DNA from: Cytospora piceicola | Lineage: Eukaryota > Ascomycota > Sordariomycetes > Diaporthales > Cytosporaceae | NCBI GenBank assembly: GCA_023375675.1 | Contig: JALQBC010000036.1 | Location: forward strand, 186,001-250,000 | Length of the DNA stretch: 64,000 bases | Direction of reading: 5' to 3' | The notes under the pieces: generated by a model | What the model was told of the DNA's origin: nothing | The model's database searches: none | Seen by the model: only the letters and a program-made list of their open reading frames with translations | Program-made: the position numbers and the translations under genes | Shown here: one piece after another, positions 35,418-48,015 of the stretch | Layout: each line of letters opens with the position of its first letter | Numbering within the stretch: the first letter of the stretch is position 1

Positions 35418-38144
35418 TCACATGACGACACACTCCCGATCTGGGACCTCGCCTTTGCCCTTCGCCTTCTCCGGATCCTTTTCTCGGCCCTTCGACTTTG
35501 CCTTTATCTTATGGTGCAGGTGATGGTGATGGTCTTTCTTCTCCTTCTCCTTTTCCTTTTCCTTTTCCTTTCCGCCATCAGCACCATCGGAGGAACTTCT
35601 CTCTGGTGCGATGGGGGCGATGGGCGTTTCTTCACCATCCTCAATCTTGTCTGATTCCCGGAGCGTATCCTTGCTCCTGGTCTTGAAAGTCAGACGCCCC
35701 ATTGTTATGCTGATTCGGTTGTCTCCCGCCTGGCTGGTTGGCCTGCTCTTGCCTTTCGTGAATTTCGCCGCGGCTCTTGATAATCTCTGTGCCGTGGACT
35801 CTTCATTCGGCGTAGCGGTAGGTGAGTGCCCTGTTTCCGGAGTGATGGCCGGGGTCTGTCCTGTGGTTTCCGAGAACGTCACGCTGCCACGCCGGGATGC
35901 GTTGGCACTGAGTAAGGTCGTGGAATTTTGACCGTCGTCATCAGTGCTGAGACTTATTCGTGGTGGTCGCTCCAGCTCTGACGAGAAGCGAATAGCAGGC
36001 CCTGCCGCATTCAGGGCAGAGGAGTCAAAATAGCCACTAGCTGGTCTTGACAATTCCTGGCGGTCACTGTCAACGCCTGGTGTCGTGCAACCATTCGTAG
36101 TGACATTGATGGTTGAGTCGTTGTACGACGGCGGTTCGGTTTCTGACCCTGCAGTGCTAGCGGTAGTCACATCGACCATAGGTACGATCTGGAAAAACAG
36201 GAGATAGGGCATTTCATGGCTCAGGGATTCCTTGATGTCGTCGACATAGGTGACCCGGTTCTCAACGGCGAGGTCGTCGAACTTGACCCATTGAGCCTCT
36301 TCGTAATCTGGTGGAGGATCACTATCGTGGCGACGGTTGTCTGTGAGGAGTTTAGGATTGACCCTCGCGAAGGTGATATAGTGTCCACTGTGAAGTGAGT
36401 CGCCACGATGACAAACAACGGACTGAAGCACCAGCTTGTACTCTTGGCTCAGCACGGTGTCCTCTTCAACTTTGGCATCGTCCATGAGCATGAAGTGAGG
36501 GAGCCTGAGACTATCGGGAATGTCGATAAAAGTGTTTTGTCTCTTGGCCAATCCATCTTCCGTATACATGTACCTCTTCAAACATATCCCTACGACGGGC
36601 CTTTGATTGAAATGGCTCTGAATCTCCGAATCCGTCTTGGGTTCACCGTTTGAGATGGCGTGCCACGCTGAAATATTGTCAGTACCATAACGCGACCGGA
36701 AGGGAACAGGGCTTTTGGGTATAACCAATACATACGTATCAGTCGGAAGAACTGCCAAGCAGGAATCGTTATGGCCTTGACGACCGTAGAGCCTTTCTTC
36801 TTTGCTTTCTGCAGCAGGCTGGCAGAATCCGAGTCGGTCGGGTTTCCTTCGTCATCCAGGACAATTCGCTGAATGATGCTCGTCGATCTACTACGAGCAG
36901 AAGGGCGCACTGGCTCCGAGGTTGAATTGGAGGCTGCCAAGTCTGGTAAATCGACCATAGTCCAACGCCGCTGAACAGAATCCATGTCGACTTGGTCTAA
37001 AGACTCTGCCTCCGCTTCCTCGTCTTCATCAATGATCCGAATGGTGCTTCTCGGGGTGAGAAATCCCTTCTCTTCCACATTGTCGCGCGAAACATCGACC
37101 TTAGCGTTGAAGTATTCCTCAAGGCAGTCTTCAAGTTTGATGCCCTTGCCCTCCGGGTCGGCGGGCACTGCAAGGTTCAGCAGACGCTCATAGACAACCT
37201 TGTGGTCGTCTACATCACCCTTGCCTTGGTGGAACAAATCGACTTGCAAAGGAAGCAGTGGCAGTTGGAGAGTCTCTGTGATGAAGGCGAAAGCTTCTGA
37301 AGTGTCTTGCTGCTCCAACAGTTGCGCATCTTTCCAGCCGCAGGCTGCTAGAGCATCTTGGATCAGTTGTGTCTGTCGCGGCACCGTCAGCACAAGCTAT
37401 CGCAGTAGTCTCGCGAGGGGGACCTTACCATTTCTGTATGTATAAGCTTCCCACTCCTTAGCATGTTTACCCAGAGGCGAAGTAAGGCAGCCAGATTCCG
37501 TTGTGGTTCGTCAGATGGGTCGTTTTTGAGCATGCATTCGAAGGCTTCCAGCTTTGCAAACATGGCAAATAGCAAGGCATCCAAATAGCAGGTGACATTC
37601 CCCCGATTCTCCGCGCCAAGCATATTCACATTTGGGTTGTAGGGCAGTATGGTGCCGGAGAGGGAGTCCTGGTGAAGGACCAGTAGCTCCATGGCCTTGT
37701 CGATATCGTCCGAGGCGTAGGTGCTTCTTAGTGCAAAGCGAAGGTGCTCGGTCGAGATGTCGTGTATGTCCTTAGCAAGGAGCCGCCTCGATAGTTCGTC
37801 GACCTAAGATACGCCTCGCAGTTAGCTGCAGCCCGAACACTAGCGATTTCCCCAAAGATAACTAACCTTTGCATTTTCTACATTTTCCTTCTCTTTCTGA
37901 TCATCCTCGTTGGCGGGTTGCGACGTTGTGCCATTCTTGAACATGGAGAAGAAGGCATCGGTGGATAGAGGACGGGACTAGAAGGCACAGCAGCGGGTTA
38001 GCGCAACGCCTTTCTGACATTGGTAGATTGGTTGTGAAAATAGCAGAAACGCACCTTGTGGCCATCAGAGGATTTGCCTGTACGGTTACTGCCGCCATTC
38101 TTGTCCCGTAGAGTGAGCAATCGCTTTGGTATGCTGCCCTTCAT
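35418..38144 (-). CDS. Ubiquitin carboxyl-terminal hydrolase, family C19
   Basis: Cysteine protease of the USP family that removes ubiquitin from proteins. Exons: 38144-38055, 37977-37867, 37803-37429, 37372-36736, 36667-35418, giving 820 residues with agreeing phases. The Cys box is GNVTCYLDALLFAMF (active Cys near residue 120), and the second conserved block is LEQQDTSEAFAFI. QRPVVGICLKRYMYTEDG precedes the His box HRGDSLHSGHYITFARV. The aspartate/asparagine position is in WVKFDDLAVENRV. The fourth intron rebuilds RLIPWHAISN, a family motif. The C-terminal ~230 residues are disordered and end in a lysine/glutamate/histidine-rich stretch (KEKEKEKEKKDHHHH). It belongs to a filamentous-fungal USP group without a close budding-yeast namesake that I recognise. 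Eleven CTG/CAG triplets sit just upstream of the start codon. Confidence 0.9.
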
Positions 38145-38153
38145 GGTGTGGTT

Positions 38154-38154
<1 letters not shown>

Positions 38155-38187
<33 letters not shown>
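38155..38187 (-). repeat. (CAG)11 trinucleotide repeat in the deubiquitinase leader
   Basis: Eleven uninterrupted TGC units on the plus strand, read as GCA/CAG on the transcribed strand. They end 11 bases upstream of the start codon at 38144, so they lie in the 5' leader. Confidence 0.92.
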
Positions 38188-39564
38188 GAAGGCGTGGCAG
38201 GGTGTTGAGCAGAGGAAGGGTTGACCAGAAGCCCAATGGCTCGAGGCTATCTTGCAATAAGCAACTGGTACATGTCTTTTTGCAAATGTGGTAGGGTACC
38301 AAGTGAGAGAGGGTAAGTAGAAGGCAGAAGCAAAAGGTGGAGATTCAGGGGAGGGTGAGAAGGCTCGGCGCAGTTCAAGTGCGTTTGAAGATGGGATGTT
38401 GGGCGAGAGCAGAAATATGCAAGGGTTGTTTGTTGTATGGGTTGTATGGCACCTAGACCTTGGTAGGGTGCTGGTGGTGCAGGTCCCAAAGGCTTGATGG
38501 TGGGTGGGATTGCGTATTGATAGACGACGAGTAAGTGGGTAGTGGGGCGTCCTCGAGGCAGGTCGACGTCGAGGTGGTATGTTAGTGGTTAGTGAGTGCG
38601 TGTCTGTGTGTCTAGGTACCTAAGTAGGCTGGTAGGTATATGTCTGAGGCCAAAAGGCTATGACGCTGTTCGCATCCTCCCAGCGGCGAGTATTTTGGGC
38701 CGGGGCCTCTCTTTCTGCCTCTGCAATTTATTTTGGGTAAGCCACACGGTCAGACGGTACGCCTAGCGGGACCGAGTACGGATCTATACGTCCGTCCGTA
38801 CCCTGCCAGCCTGCCAGGCCTGCGTACCTAGGTAGGCATGTGCTGTGAAACGGATCGCGTTTACTTTGTGCGGGGCGGAGGCAGTTGCGAGGCTAAGCGC
38901 GGTGGGTTTCTTGCTCTATGCAACAATTTTCAATCCAATACCCCCAGTTCATTTCTACTCTACTCTCCTATCGATGTCGCTGGTCCTATCATATCTCCTG
39001 CTCCCCTTTCTTGCACTATGTTTCACAGAAAATAGGGATGACAAACAATGTCTAATGTCCAGTGTCCAATGTCCAATGTCATGAATTGTTTGGCCATTAC
39101 TATCACCCATCACCATCACCATCATTATCATCATCAACAAATTGGACCTCCTCCCATGTCCTGTCGGAGTTGATTCACTACATGCCAGTGCACCCAACAA
39201 CCGCAGACAAACAGAAAGGGGTCAATCACCCTTGGTGCCCTTTTCTGGCGCGGGGGACGGAGGCAGCCCCGAAGACGAGGGTACACATACCTAGGTAGCT
39301 ATATATAAATACGGATTAGTTGATATCTCAAAGTGGACTACTAAACCATCTCGCTTGCTTGGCAAAGTATGTTGGCAGGCTGGCAGGCAGTGGCAGGCTT
39401 GATCTGCACCTTGGCCCTTCTATAACAGGATTCAGGCACATACGGAGACCCGTACATACCTAGGTAGGTACTGTGTAAGAAGAAGGTGATTCCAAGCCCA
39501 TACCTACCTAGGTACCTAGGTAGATACTTACCGTCTATTCGTACCAGTAGGTCGGGTCAGCATT

Positions 39565-39594
39565 GCATCGCATCGCATCGCATCACATCGCATC
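39565..39594. repeat. GCATC pentanucleotide repeat
   Basis: Six consecutive 5-bp units, five of them GCATC and one ACATC. Intergenic microsatellite. Confidence 0.9.
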
Positions 39595-39964
39595 TCGCGG
39601 GGGATCGACCTACCTACTAGGTACCATAGATTCGCAACCCCATCACAGCGTTGCAAAAACCTGGAGAAGGGTTCAATGGGGTTCAATGTGCCGAGATTTA
39701 TCAGTGTCCACTCTATACTATGGCTCAGGGGCCCGCATAACAGGGATCATTGTATCTCAGTGCGGGGTTCTCAGCCCTGGAGCGTTTTACCCCTGCTGAG
39801 CATCAGTGGACTGAGCATTGTCCAGTTGCCTGCCCCGGTAGCGGTCCTTCGACACGACCTCAAGCCAGAGCCAGTCCGTGTCAACACAACCTTGCACCCT
39901 TGAACCCCTCCTTTCACCAATCCCGCAACAAGCCCGTTCTGTTGCGTATAAGCCAAGCACCACG

Positions 39965-40666
39965 ATGGAGCTTTCTTCTCAAGATGATGCTCCAGTGGAC
40001 ATCCATGCGCCATTCACCCGCATCGAGCGCATGCAACAGCTGGCCGCAATCGACACTGTAATCCCCCCCCCCTTCCACCTATTTACAGCTGCGGGCTTCT
40101 AGACCTGAGTCTAACCTGCGCTTCTGCCACAGGATATTGCCTCTCTCCTAGAACTCACAGGCAAGAGCATACAAAGTCTGGGAAAGCAAAACGTGGCCAC
40201 CCCTCCTCCGCACAACAACAACGACAACAACAATGACGCGACCGAACAAGACCAGTCCCAGTCCCAGTCCCAACCTCAGCCCTCCGCCGAAGAGCAGACA
40301 CAAGCCTTCCGAGACGCGATGAACAAGTTCCTCTCAACACTCCACTCCGTAGACGCCCTGCTTAAGCGGCAGATCCTGGGGCTCGACGAGGCGGGAATCA
40401 TCTCGCTGCCCAACCAGGAGAACAAGGACAGCGGCAAGGACAGGTCCAAGGAGGACGACAACACCAGCAGCAGCAGCCTGAAGCCCGCCCTCGAGCCTAA
40501 CGGTCTCGGGAAGGTCGGGAACCTCGACGTCGGCTGGCTGAACAGCCGGAGCAACCAGGTCGAGCGGGAGATGGAGGCTGAGCTGTGGACCAAGGCGCGC
40601 AAACACCTGGAGAGCCTGGCTGGGGACTCGGGAAATGGCGTCGGCGATGCCAACATGACTGGATGA
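39965..40666 (+). CDS. MED11: Mediator complex subunit 11
   Basis: Probable Med11, a small head-module subunit of Mediator that links activators to RNA polymerase II and TFIIH. Exons 39965-40057 and 40133-40666 give 208 residues. The signature spans the intron: RIERMQQLAAIDT joins DIASLLELTGKSIQSLGKQN, the Med11 N-terminal helix pair. A Gln/Ser/Asn-rich linker with SQSQSQPQP is followed by a helix with FRDAMNKFLSTLHSVDALLKRQ, also conserved. The rest is low complexity with a final amphipathic helix. The intron donor is GTAATC, a weak site, and a C10 tract follows at once (40063-40072), yet the splice restores the family motif exactly. The protein is longer than yeast Med11 (131 residues), as is usual in filamentous fungi. 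Confidence 0.8.
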
Positions 40667-41200
40667 TCGGCGACGTTTGTTGTTCTTTTGTTTCTTCCGA
40701 GTTGCTTGAACTCCCGGTTTGTAGAGGATTGGAGTACGGCGCAATAGGGATTATACCGGCTGTTTCTAGGAAAAGGAACGGAGCCTGGGCATACTAAAAG
40801 GTGACTTTACTACTACTACAGATACCCCTTACTTGATCTTTGAATCCCTGGTCTTTTCGTTGAAAACTGTGAAGCGCTGACGGGCAGCTAAAGCGCTAGC
40901 GAATTGAGTACCATACAGTGATATCCTCTGTTCTGTCTTCACTCGGCGACGGAACCCCTCCAAAGCGACAATCTCATCCTCGCCCTCCTACATCTAATAT
41001 ACTGTGCTTGTCTTGTCGTCTCACGACCGGCAGTCCCGTTTCGTTCTTCTGTCCGTCTTGTACTTTTGGAGCCGCTACTTCTCGTAGGCCTTTCTTCGCT
41101 CCCTCGGAAGTTCATCGAGTCTCGTCAACCAGAAAAGACAACACACTCAAGCCAGCGACAAACGCGCAAAATCCACCAGTCAGAATGCGAAACCGGCCTA
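40667..41200. other. Convergent spacer between MED11 and the secreted protein gene
   Basis: The 534 bases contain 3' flanks of converging genes. Frames at 40918-41287 on the plus strand are shadows or chance. No RNA or repeat was seen. Confidence 0.55.
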
Positions 41201-41950
41201 TCAGCAGAATTTATTGAACCCTCCAACGGCAACGTTCTGGGAAGTCAATATGAAAGCAGACTGGTCGAGGCTGGCGAAGAGAAATGAAAGGCTCGTCAGC
41301 TATCTTCTCCCTTTTTCTTATATCCCGAGTAATCCCGGCAAGGAGGTCGCGAAACTCACAGGGCATCGAAGCTCATACACTCAAACTGTTCCCTTGTCGT
41401 GTTGACCTGCACAAACCGGCCGAAGAATGAGACGCAGCCAGGCGTACCATTGCAAGTGTACTGGCACTTGAAGGAGGCATAGTCCTTCACCACATCGCTA
41501 ACATCGCCACCGGGGCTGAAGGACAGGCTCTAGAGGGTTTTCCACAGCCACGATCAGCACGGTCCATGGATTTAAGAACCCTCCCCGGGACCCGAGTGTG
41601 AGTGAGATAACGGGGGGCGGGGGTCTTGATTGCTGGCCCGTGACCCGACGGGGACTCACCGTCACGCTCCCGACATGATGGGCGGCCCGAAAGCCCTCGC
41701 CGATGTCGTAGCTGCCGGTCGTGTCCGGGGGGCCCGCGACCGCGGCGTAGTCGACCTGATATGCCGAGGCAGTACTGGCTGGGGCGCCGGCCACGCAAGT
41801 CGCCGAGGAGGTCTCGGCGGCGGTGGCAGACGCGCGGTTGTGGAGGCCTGGCTCCCCGGTCCGCGCCGGGGCGGCGATGGCCGCGGCTGCGAGGGTCCCG
41901 AGGACAAAGGGTGAGCGTTTGGCGATGGCCATGATCATGATCATGATCAT
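41201..41950 (-). CDS. Small secreted cysteine-containing protein
   Basis: Secreted protein of 176 residues, exons 41950-41660, 41529-41360, 41270-41201. The start has alternating methionines (MIMIMIMAIAKR); the last ATG, at 41932, gives the neatest signal peptide (SPFVLGTLAAAAIAAPA), so the true protein may be 170 residues. After a Thr/Ala/Ser-rich stretch, the C-terminal part holds most cysteines: KCQYTCNGTPGCVSFFG, EQFECMSFD and a final FC. The pattern and the phenylalanine-rich core resemble small secreted proteins of plant- or insect-associated ascomycetes, but I recognise no named family. Both introns have GTGAGT donors and good branch sites, and the last one rebuilds a frame ending in GGFNKFC. 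Whether it acts as an effector or is a wall protein is unknown. Confidence 0.72.
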
Positions 41951-43629
41951 GCCAGCGGTATCTGGACGTTAAGTGGTAATGGGACGTGAAGGTGAAACGC
42001 AAAGATGTATGATCCTGATCAGCCTCACGATTGCATCCAGGAGCGGATCCAGGAGCTATCTTAAGTGGGTTGTTGGTGGGAAGTACTTCAAGAAGGGCTA
42101 GAGAGTCAAGGGGATGGTCTATGCGACTTGGAATCTGACCTGGCGGGGGTTTCTTTATCTCATATCGACGTAGGTCTTCGGCCCCATTCCATTCAGCCCT
42201 ACGAGGCGAGATCCAGGATCGAGACTGAAACACCCTCCGTGGTGGGACGTTTCGACCTCAGGAAAGTGGTCTATGTATGTAGCAAGGCAGATCGACAATG
42301 CCACCGACAATCGAGTTGAAAATTAGGAACGTGCCATAAGGCGAAATATCCGTTCGCGTTTGTGACGAAGACCGTATCGTTATATGGTCACACATAGCAT
42401 GCTGACATGCCGCCAATATTACAGTGCATAAAACCAATCCCCAGATAGATTGCGAGACACCCCTTGAGGGATTCTTCCGTGCCGCTCTTCCAACCGCTAC
42501 TCACCGCAACGGAGAGCCAGTGATTCTCACGATTCTTATTAAGGAGACGTTTTGTCTATAATCCGGCCCGGACGAATCAACGAGTAGTTTTGTTGGTGGA
42601 ATCATCCCTGTTTAAGGTTTCGATGACCATGACACGACCTTCTTTCGCCGACAGCCTCATACCATTAAGCAGCGACGTCTCTTCTCTGCCTGAGACTGTG
42701 TCCTCACGGGGCGCTGGCGGCCCACCAATAGTCTCTCCCTGTCGAGACGTTTGTAGATAGCATCGCACTGCACGTCAAGAGAAGCTATCCATCGTGGCAT
42801 AGGTAGTGGGCCACAGGGACGGTGAAACTGTCAAGCTGAGACCAGGTGGCACCCATACAGGTCATTTCCTACTTCTTCCACTAGTGATGAGATCAAGACC
42901 CTCCTTCCCTCATGTCAGGTAGCCGGCAAGGCACAAACCTTGTTCAGGAATGAGGGAGACAAGTAGGAGACATAGGGTCCAGACTCCACGTATCAGACAC
43001 CCGAGACATAATCGTCCGCTGTACTTGTGAAACCCTCCTTGCATAAGAGGAGCGAGCAACTCAAGGGCACGCGTTTTCTACATGGATCCATGCAGAGGCA
43101 GAGAGGGTATCCCATGCTGCAAGCAAGTGACTGGCAAGTATACTATAGCCGATTATACTGCAACCACACAAAAGGGCAACCCTTGGACTGGCGTGTCGCA
43201 TAATCAGCAAAAGTTCAGCACTGTTTCAGGCAAAGACATGCTGACAGGAAAACAGAGGGAGTTACCGCTGCGGAATACGATCCGGGAGGGCACAGCGTGA
43301 CAATCTAGTTATTACACGACCTAGGCGCAGTTACAGCTCGAATGCCCCGGAGGAAGATACAAGGTGATGTGACATTACGCGCCTATCGAGCAAAGAGATA
43401 CCATCAGGAATTGTAAATAGAAAGCGGTACAGGCGCGGATATGCAATCTGTGCAATGACAAGGCAGCCCAGACGCCCCGGAATGCAAACCTCCCCATCCG
43501 AACGGGGACATATTATTAGTGGTAAACCCTCGCAAAGATGTCCATTGCGTATGATCCATCTCAACCGCACCAGTGTCCACTCACCAACAGGGCGTCTAAG
43601 CCCACGCGGAATCGTTCGTATCTGCTTGC
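41951..43629. other. Intergenic region upstream of the secreted protein gene
   Basis: These 1.7 kb separate the secreted protein start from the PFF1 3' end. Short frames at 42065-42319, 43082-43300 and 43331-43570 show no domains and no joinable splice pattern. An ATGATCATG alternation lies at the secreted gene start. Nothing else is supported. Confidence 0.5.
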
Positions 43630-46600
43630 TCAGACCATAAAGCTCTTGCTACCCTCGACCAAGCCAGGAGCAAACTTTGTAATCACAGCCCAGTCGGGTG
43701 CGTAGCTAATAGCCTCGTCAAGAGCGGGAATCGCGCCGGGGGTGTTGATGTCGCTCCAGATGCAAGTAATGTTGCCATCCAAGCCAGCCGTCTCTCTCGC
43801 CTTGAGCTCGTCGGCCACGTACGCAGCGTTCTCAACGTCCCCATCCCCTAGGTAGACCGGTCTCTCGGAGTAGGCGGTTAAAACATCCCAGTACACATTG
43901 ACCTCCCACGTCTTGTTCCAATCCCGTCTCCACAGCAGCACTTGGTCGATTCCACCCTGCGGTATCGCCCCAAATCGATCATCCCAGACAGTGCCACCCG
44001 CGACAGTAAATTTCTTAATAGGCCGCGCGAACTTGAGGTAGCAAGACTTGGTGTTCTTTGCGTTGATCCTAAACTTGGCCTTGGCCTGACCATCATCGTA
44101 ATCGGTGCCTCGCGACACCTCCAATGACACTAAATCAAAGAAGCCCTGAGACGGCGGAACACCCTCCACAACGTTATCGGCCACGTTGGGTGGAATGTCT
44201 GTCCCGTCATACAAGCACTCCGAAATGCCGGCTCTAGTCGTTGAATCCTGACACACCACATCTTTCCCAGCAGCAGACGGCAAGTCTGCAATGATGAGTC
44301 GTAGGTATTCCTCCACACCGCCGAGCTTGACAACCGAGGCTCCAGTATCAAGGTTGACTGTCTGCTGCCAAAATGCCTTGTATTTGTTGTCCGGCGAGAA
44401 GGGGAAGACCACAAGGTTGTAAATTAGCGTGGCAATGAAGATAAGAAGTAGAAACATAGGTATGTGGTACGTAATGCGGTGCATTACAGGCATGAGGGGC
44501 AAAATCAGCAGCATGGTATAGAACGCAATGCTCATATAGGGGACGATGGTGACCGAGCCCTCGACTGCGGTTTGTCTCATCGCATCCGTCATAAACAAAC
44601 CACTTTGAGCTGTGAGAATGATAATAAACGGACCTAGGAGAAGGAATTGTATCAACCATGTCCAACTGGGGAGACTCTTGGACCAAGGCTGCTCGTTACC
44701 AAAAGCGTCATTGTCAGTAACTGTGGGCTCTTGTGTTTTGTTGGTAGCTTCAGTGATGGCTGCAATGGAGCGGCGGTATGTGGTCGTGAATGTTGTCTGC
44801 GAGTCTTCTTCGCCAGTGGGCCTACCAATAAGAGGAGTTGCTTCGCTGGGGGGGTCTCTCTCGTCCTCGTCATCAGCCAGTTCTTCAGATTCAGTACCGT
44901 CAACCTCGCCAGGTCCAGGTGCGATGATATCATCCGCACTGGGGGGACCTTGCAGGTGGTCCTGAGATTCGTTATCGGTTATGAATTGCTGGCCGTATGT
45001 TTTCGTGTCCGGTAAAGTGAACAATTCCAGTACAGCAATAAGCGTCGTCAAGAATAGTGCCGAATGGAGGAAAACAAAGATGTACCCAGATGCGATCTCA
45101 TGACGGTCCTCTAGAGCAGCGACGGCGACCAGAATAACCCATGCAAGAGTGAACAGCCAAATATTGACATAGCCCCGATGCAGCGCACTCGGTCTTATGG
45201 CATCTGCGCCTTTCATGATGCACCAAAATGCGAAGTATCCAATTGATACAGACATTGCCCAACTAAATCTCAGTCAGCCTGGTTAGAAGGTAAAGGGGGA
45301 TGGGGAGTACCGGAGGAAGCCTTACACTGAGTATTGGCTGCTGTGTACGATATAGGGGTTGAACTTCCTCAAGAGGAATGCTCCGCCAAAAACAAGTGCT
45401 CCAGACACAATAATGGCCAAGGGAAAGCGAAATATTCCTTTGTGGCCGCTTATATTGACTTGCTGCCCATCCCCCGAATCAAGACCAGGATGCTCATAAA
45501 CTTCCACCTTGTCCAAGAAGTAGTAGTGTTTACCCTTGGTTTGAGTCAAATACGACAGCAGCATGAGGATGAGAGGCGTCGCAATGAGCAGCGACAAAGT
45601 CCACGCGAACATGCCACGCAAGTTGAACAAGACGAAGCCCTTCCCGAAGAGATCAAACCACACAGCGCTACTGCCTCTCCCGTTGGGCGCGACGCTGCCT
45701 TTGCTATCCGAGACATCACCTCCGAAGGTGCGGCTTGATAGATCGCGCATGGTAACAAGTGACGATGACAGCATGTGCCAAAGGCTGGCTCGGCTGGTAT
45801 GCCTCACGTCATCTTCGTTCGTGTGGTATCTCGCCCGCGGTTTGTAGAAGGCCATATCGAGGCCCCTTTGGCCATATATACCATTGAAAATAACATAATC
45901 AGTCTGACTCTTGATGAAACCCCTCTTGAAGCCATCTGAGCTGAGGACGGTGCCAAACGGATTTGGAGACTTGGCGTATGCACTCATAACCTCTTGGTCG
46001 GAGCTGCGAAAGAGCGTGGCACGTCCACCAGCGCCAGCGCCCTCGAGATTGAGGAAAGTGTGGATGAAAGGCAGTAGCGGGCTGTTCCCGAAGGCCCGAG
46101 CACCGTAGAGGAAATCCTCTTCACCATTGTTCAACAAGGCGACGATACCGTGCTTAGGTTGGTGCCCGGCCGTAGAGAAATACTTGATCAGCTGAAGGAC
46201 ACTTACGACACCCATTCCGTCGTCAGTTGCTCCAAAGCCAGTAGAAACCCTGTAATAATGTTAGAACAAGGCAAGAGATCAGACAGATCATGATATGTCT
46301 CACGAGTCGTAATGCGCGTTCACCAGGACTCCGCCTTTACCAATTGGTAACCTCCTATGGTTTCCTCTCTTGTTCCACCATTCTCCTTCCTCGTCCAAAG
46401 TGCCGCGGATGTAGACAATGATATTGGTGCCCTCAAAGTAGGCGGCGTTTCCTGTCTCAGCCCCATCCTTGTGCGAACCAGGAAGACCACCAAAGGAAAC
46501 AGTCACATTCGACAGTAGGTCATTGAAGACGGTTACACTGTGACCCGACGACTCCATAGAGTTCTCAGATAGTTTCAGAGCCTTGGCTGAGTAGTTTGAC

Positions 46601-46965
46601 CTGTCATGATTAGGTCAGCATCGCAGCATGGGACAGCACACAAAGAAACCATCTTACGGCTGCTTGCTGGTGGACGTTTCCCAGCCCCAATCAGCTTCGT
46701 TCTCATCAAGTATCTGTTGAATGCGTAAGAGAAGCCAGTCCCGGACTTCATCATTCTTGTGACTATTGTACGGATGGTACCCTTGGGTCAAGGCAGCGAG
46801 GTCGACCCAGGCTTCAGTGAGATTGATGCCGGGGCGGGGTGTCGGGGTAGATGGTGGAGGTGGTACAGTCTCATTGATAATGATCAGAGGTATGAGAAGA
46901 GCCAAATAGACGATGGTTGTCCAAATGGTGACCTGAGCGGGCCGAAAAGCGAATGGATTCAACAT
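43630..46965 (-). CDS. PFF1: Vacuolar membrane protease, M28 family
   Basis: Ortholog of Pff1, a multi-pass vacuolar membrane protein with a lumenal M28 zinc aminopeptidase domain. Exons: 46965-46658, 46600-46304, 46249-45326, 45262-43630, giving 1053 residues with agreeing phases. The N-terminus ([20 protein letters not shown]) is a signal anchor typical of the family. Metal and catalytic residues are present: VNAHYDSV (His), GATDDGMG (Asp), [14 protein letters not shown] (Glu-Glu) and [10 protein letters not shown], with a final His in [10 protein letters not shown]. The C-terminal half carries about eight transmembrane helices in two groups, separated by an acidic disordered loop, and a lumenal domain before the stop. 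All residues needed for zinc binding appear intact. The physiological substrates of Pff1 are not established. Confidence 0.95.
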
Positions 46966-48015
46966 GACTGCAGTGCCAAGCGCCGTTCAAGACGCCGTCG
47001 TGATGGAGATGGTCGTAAGTTCGGATTCCCAAGCCGCAGAGTGGTCAGCCAGAGCAGGCTCGACACAGCGTGATGTCGTTATTGCAATTGCCTAGGGAGG
47101 AGGCGGTGATGCATCAAGGCCTCCGTCCTGACCGTCACAGACTACCTAGGTATGTCTGGAAAAAGGCGAATGCAGGTAGGTCAATATCAGCCGCGGGGTT
47201 GTCTCCCCAGACAAACGACAATGACGCGTGCGTGATCAGAGTATAGGAAAAGAGGAGGCAAGGTCACGGTTACTGCTAAGGTCAATGATATTAGGTCTGT
47301 TACACGATAGGCCCATCCAAATTGATTGTGTACTCGCGGAGTCCGCAGTCAGATCTTCGAAACTCGTGTGATTCTTGGAATGGCAGGCGCGAGTCTCCTT
47401 GTTCCCGTACCGTAATATAAATAATTGCAGCATGAGATGCAGAGTGATGTGATGATGGCTGGCACCACCACCAAGAGCTGCCCACCGCATTACTGTGGAA
47501 GCTCCGCTGCCCCGCAATGAGCTTCCCCTGACGGCTTAGCTCAGGTGGCCCAAGCTCCTCCGCCCCTCCAAAAGGAACTCATGTGAACTTACACACAACA
47601 GCTGGCGGCTATTCGATATTCTACAGATTAGAGTCGAGTTATGTCTGATTACCTAAGTAATTATCAACTACAAAGGTTAGTCTGGAACAACGACAACACA
47701 ACTTGGCCAGTATCACTCAAATACATCGTGGACATGTTTTCCGCAAATGTTTGCAACAGGTAAAGTATCAATTTTATTAGTAAAAGCTGCCTATCATACA
47801 GTCAGTACTCCAGTGGCCCTTCTCTGCGCCATCAGTCTGTCAGTCAGTCTGTCGTGTTCTCTGTCAAGAGACCCGTTAAAACTGGAGCCCCGTGGAATCT
47901 CCGCTATCGGTGGGCAGGCCAAGCCGATGAAGCTGGTACCGTGGTAATATGACATGCATCAGTGCCACAGAGTATCGGGGAACGATTTCGAAGGTGAGCT
48001 GCTGTAAGTTGCCTT
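46966..48015. other. Spacer between PFF1 promoter and BBP 3' end
   Basis: The 1.05 kb contains the PFF1 upstream region with TACCTAGGTA at 47143-47152, and CAGTCTGTCAGTCAGTCTGTC repeats in part near 47830-47850. No gene is supported. Confidence 0.55.

Larger units (their letters stand above)
38145..39964. other. Repeat-rich intergenic region between deubiquitinase and MED11
   Basis: This 1.8 kb holds two divergent promoters and is unusually rich in short repeats: a CTG triplet tract (38155-38187), GGCAGGCTGGCAGG pieces (39370-39395), CATCACCAT runs (39105-39140), GTCCAATGTCCAATGTC (39058-39080), a GCATC tract (39565-39594) and five copies of TACCTAGGTA (38825, 39288, 39457, 39505, 39513). 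No coding sequence is supported. Confidence 0.6.
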
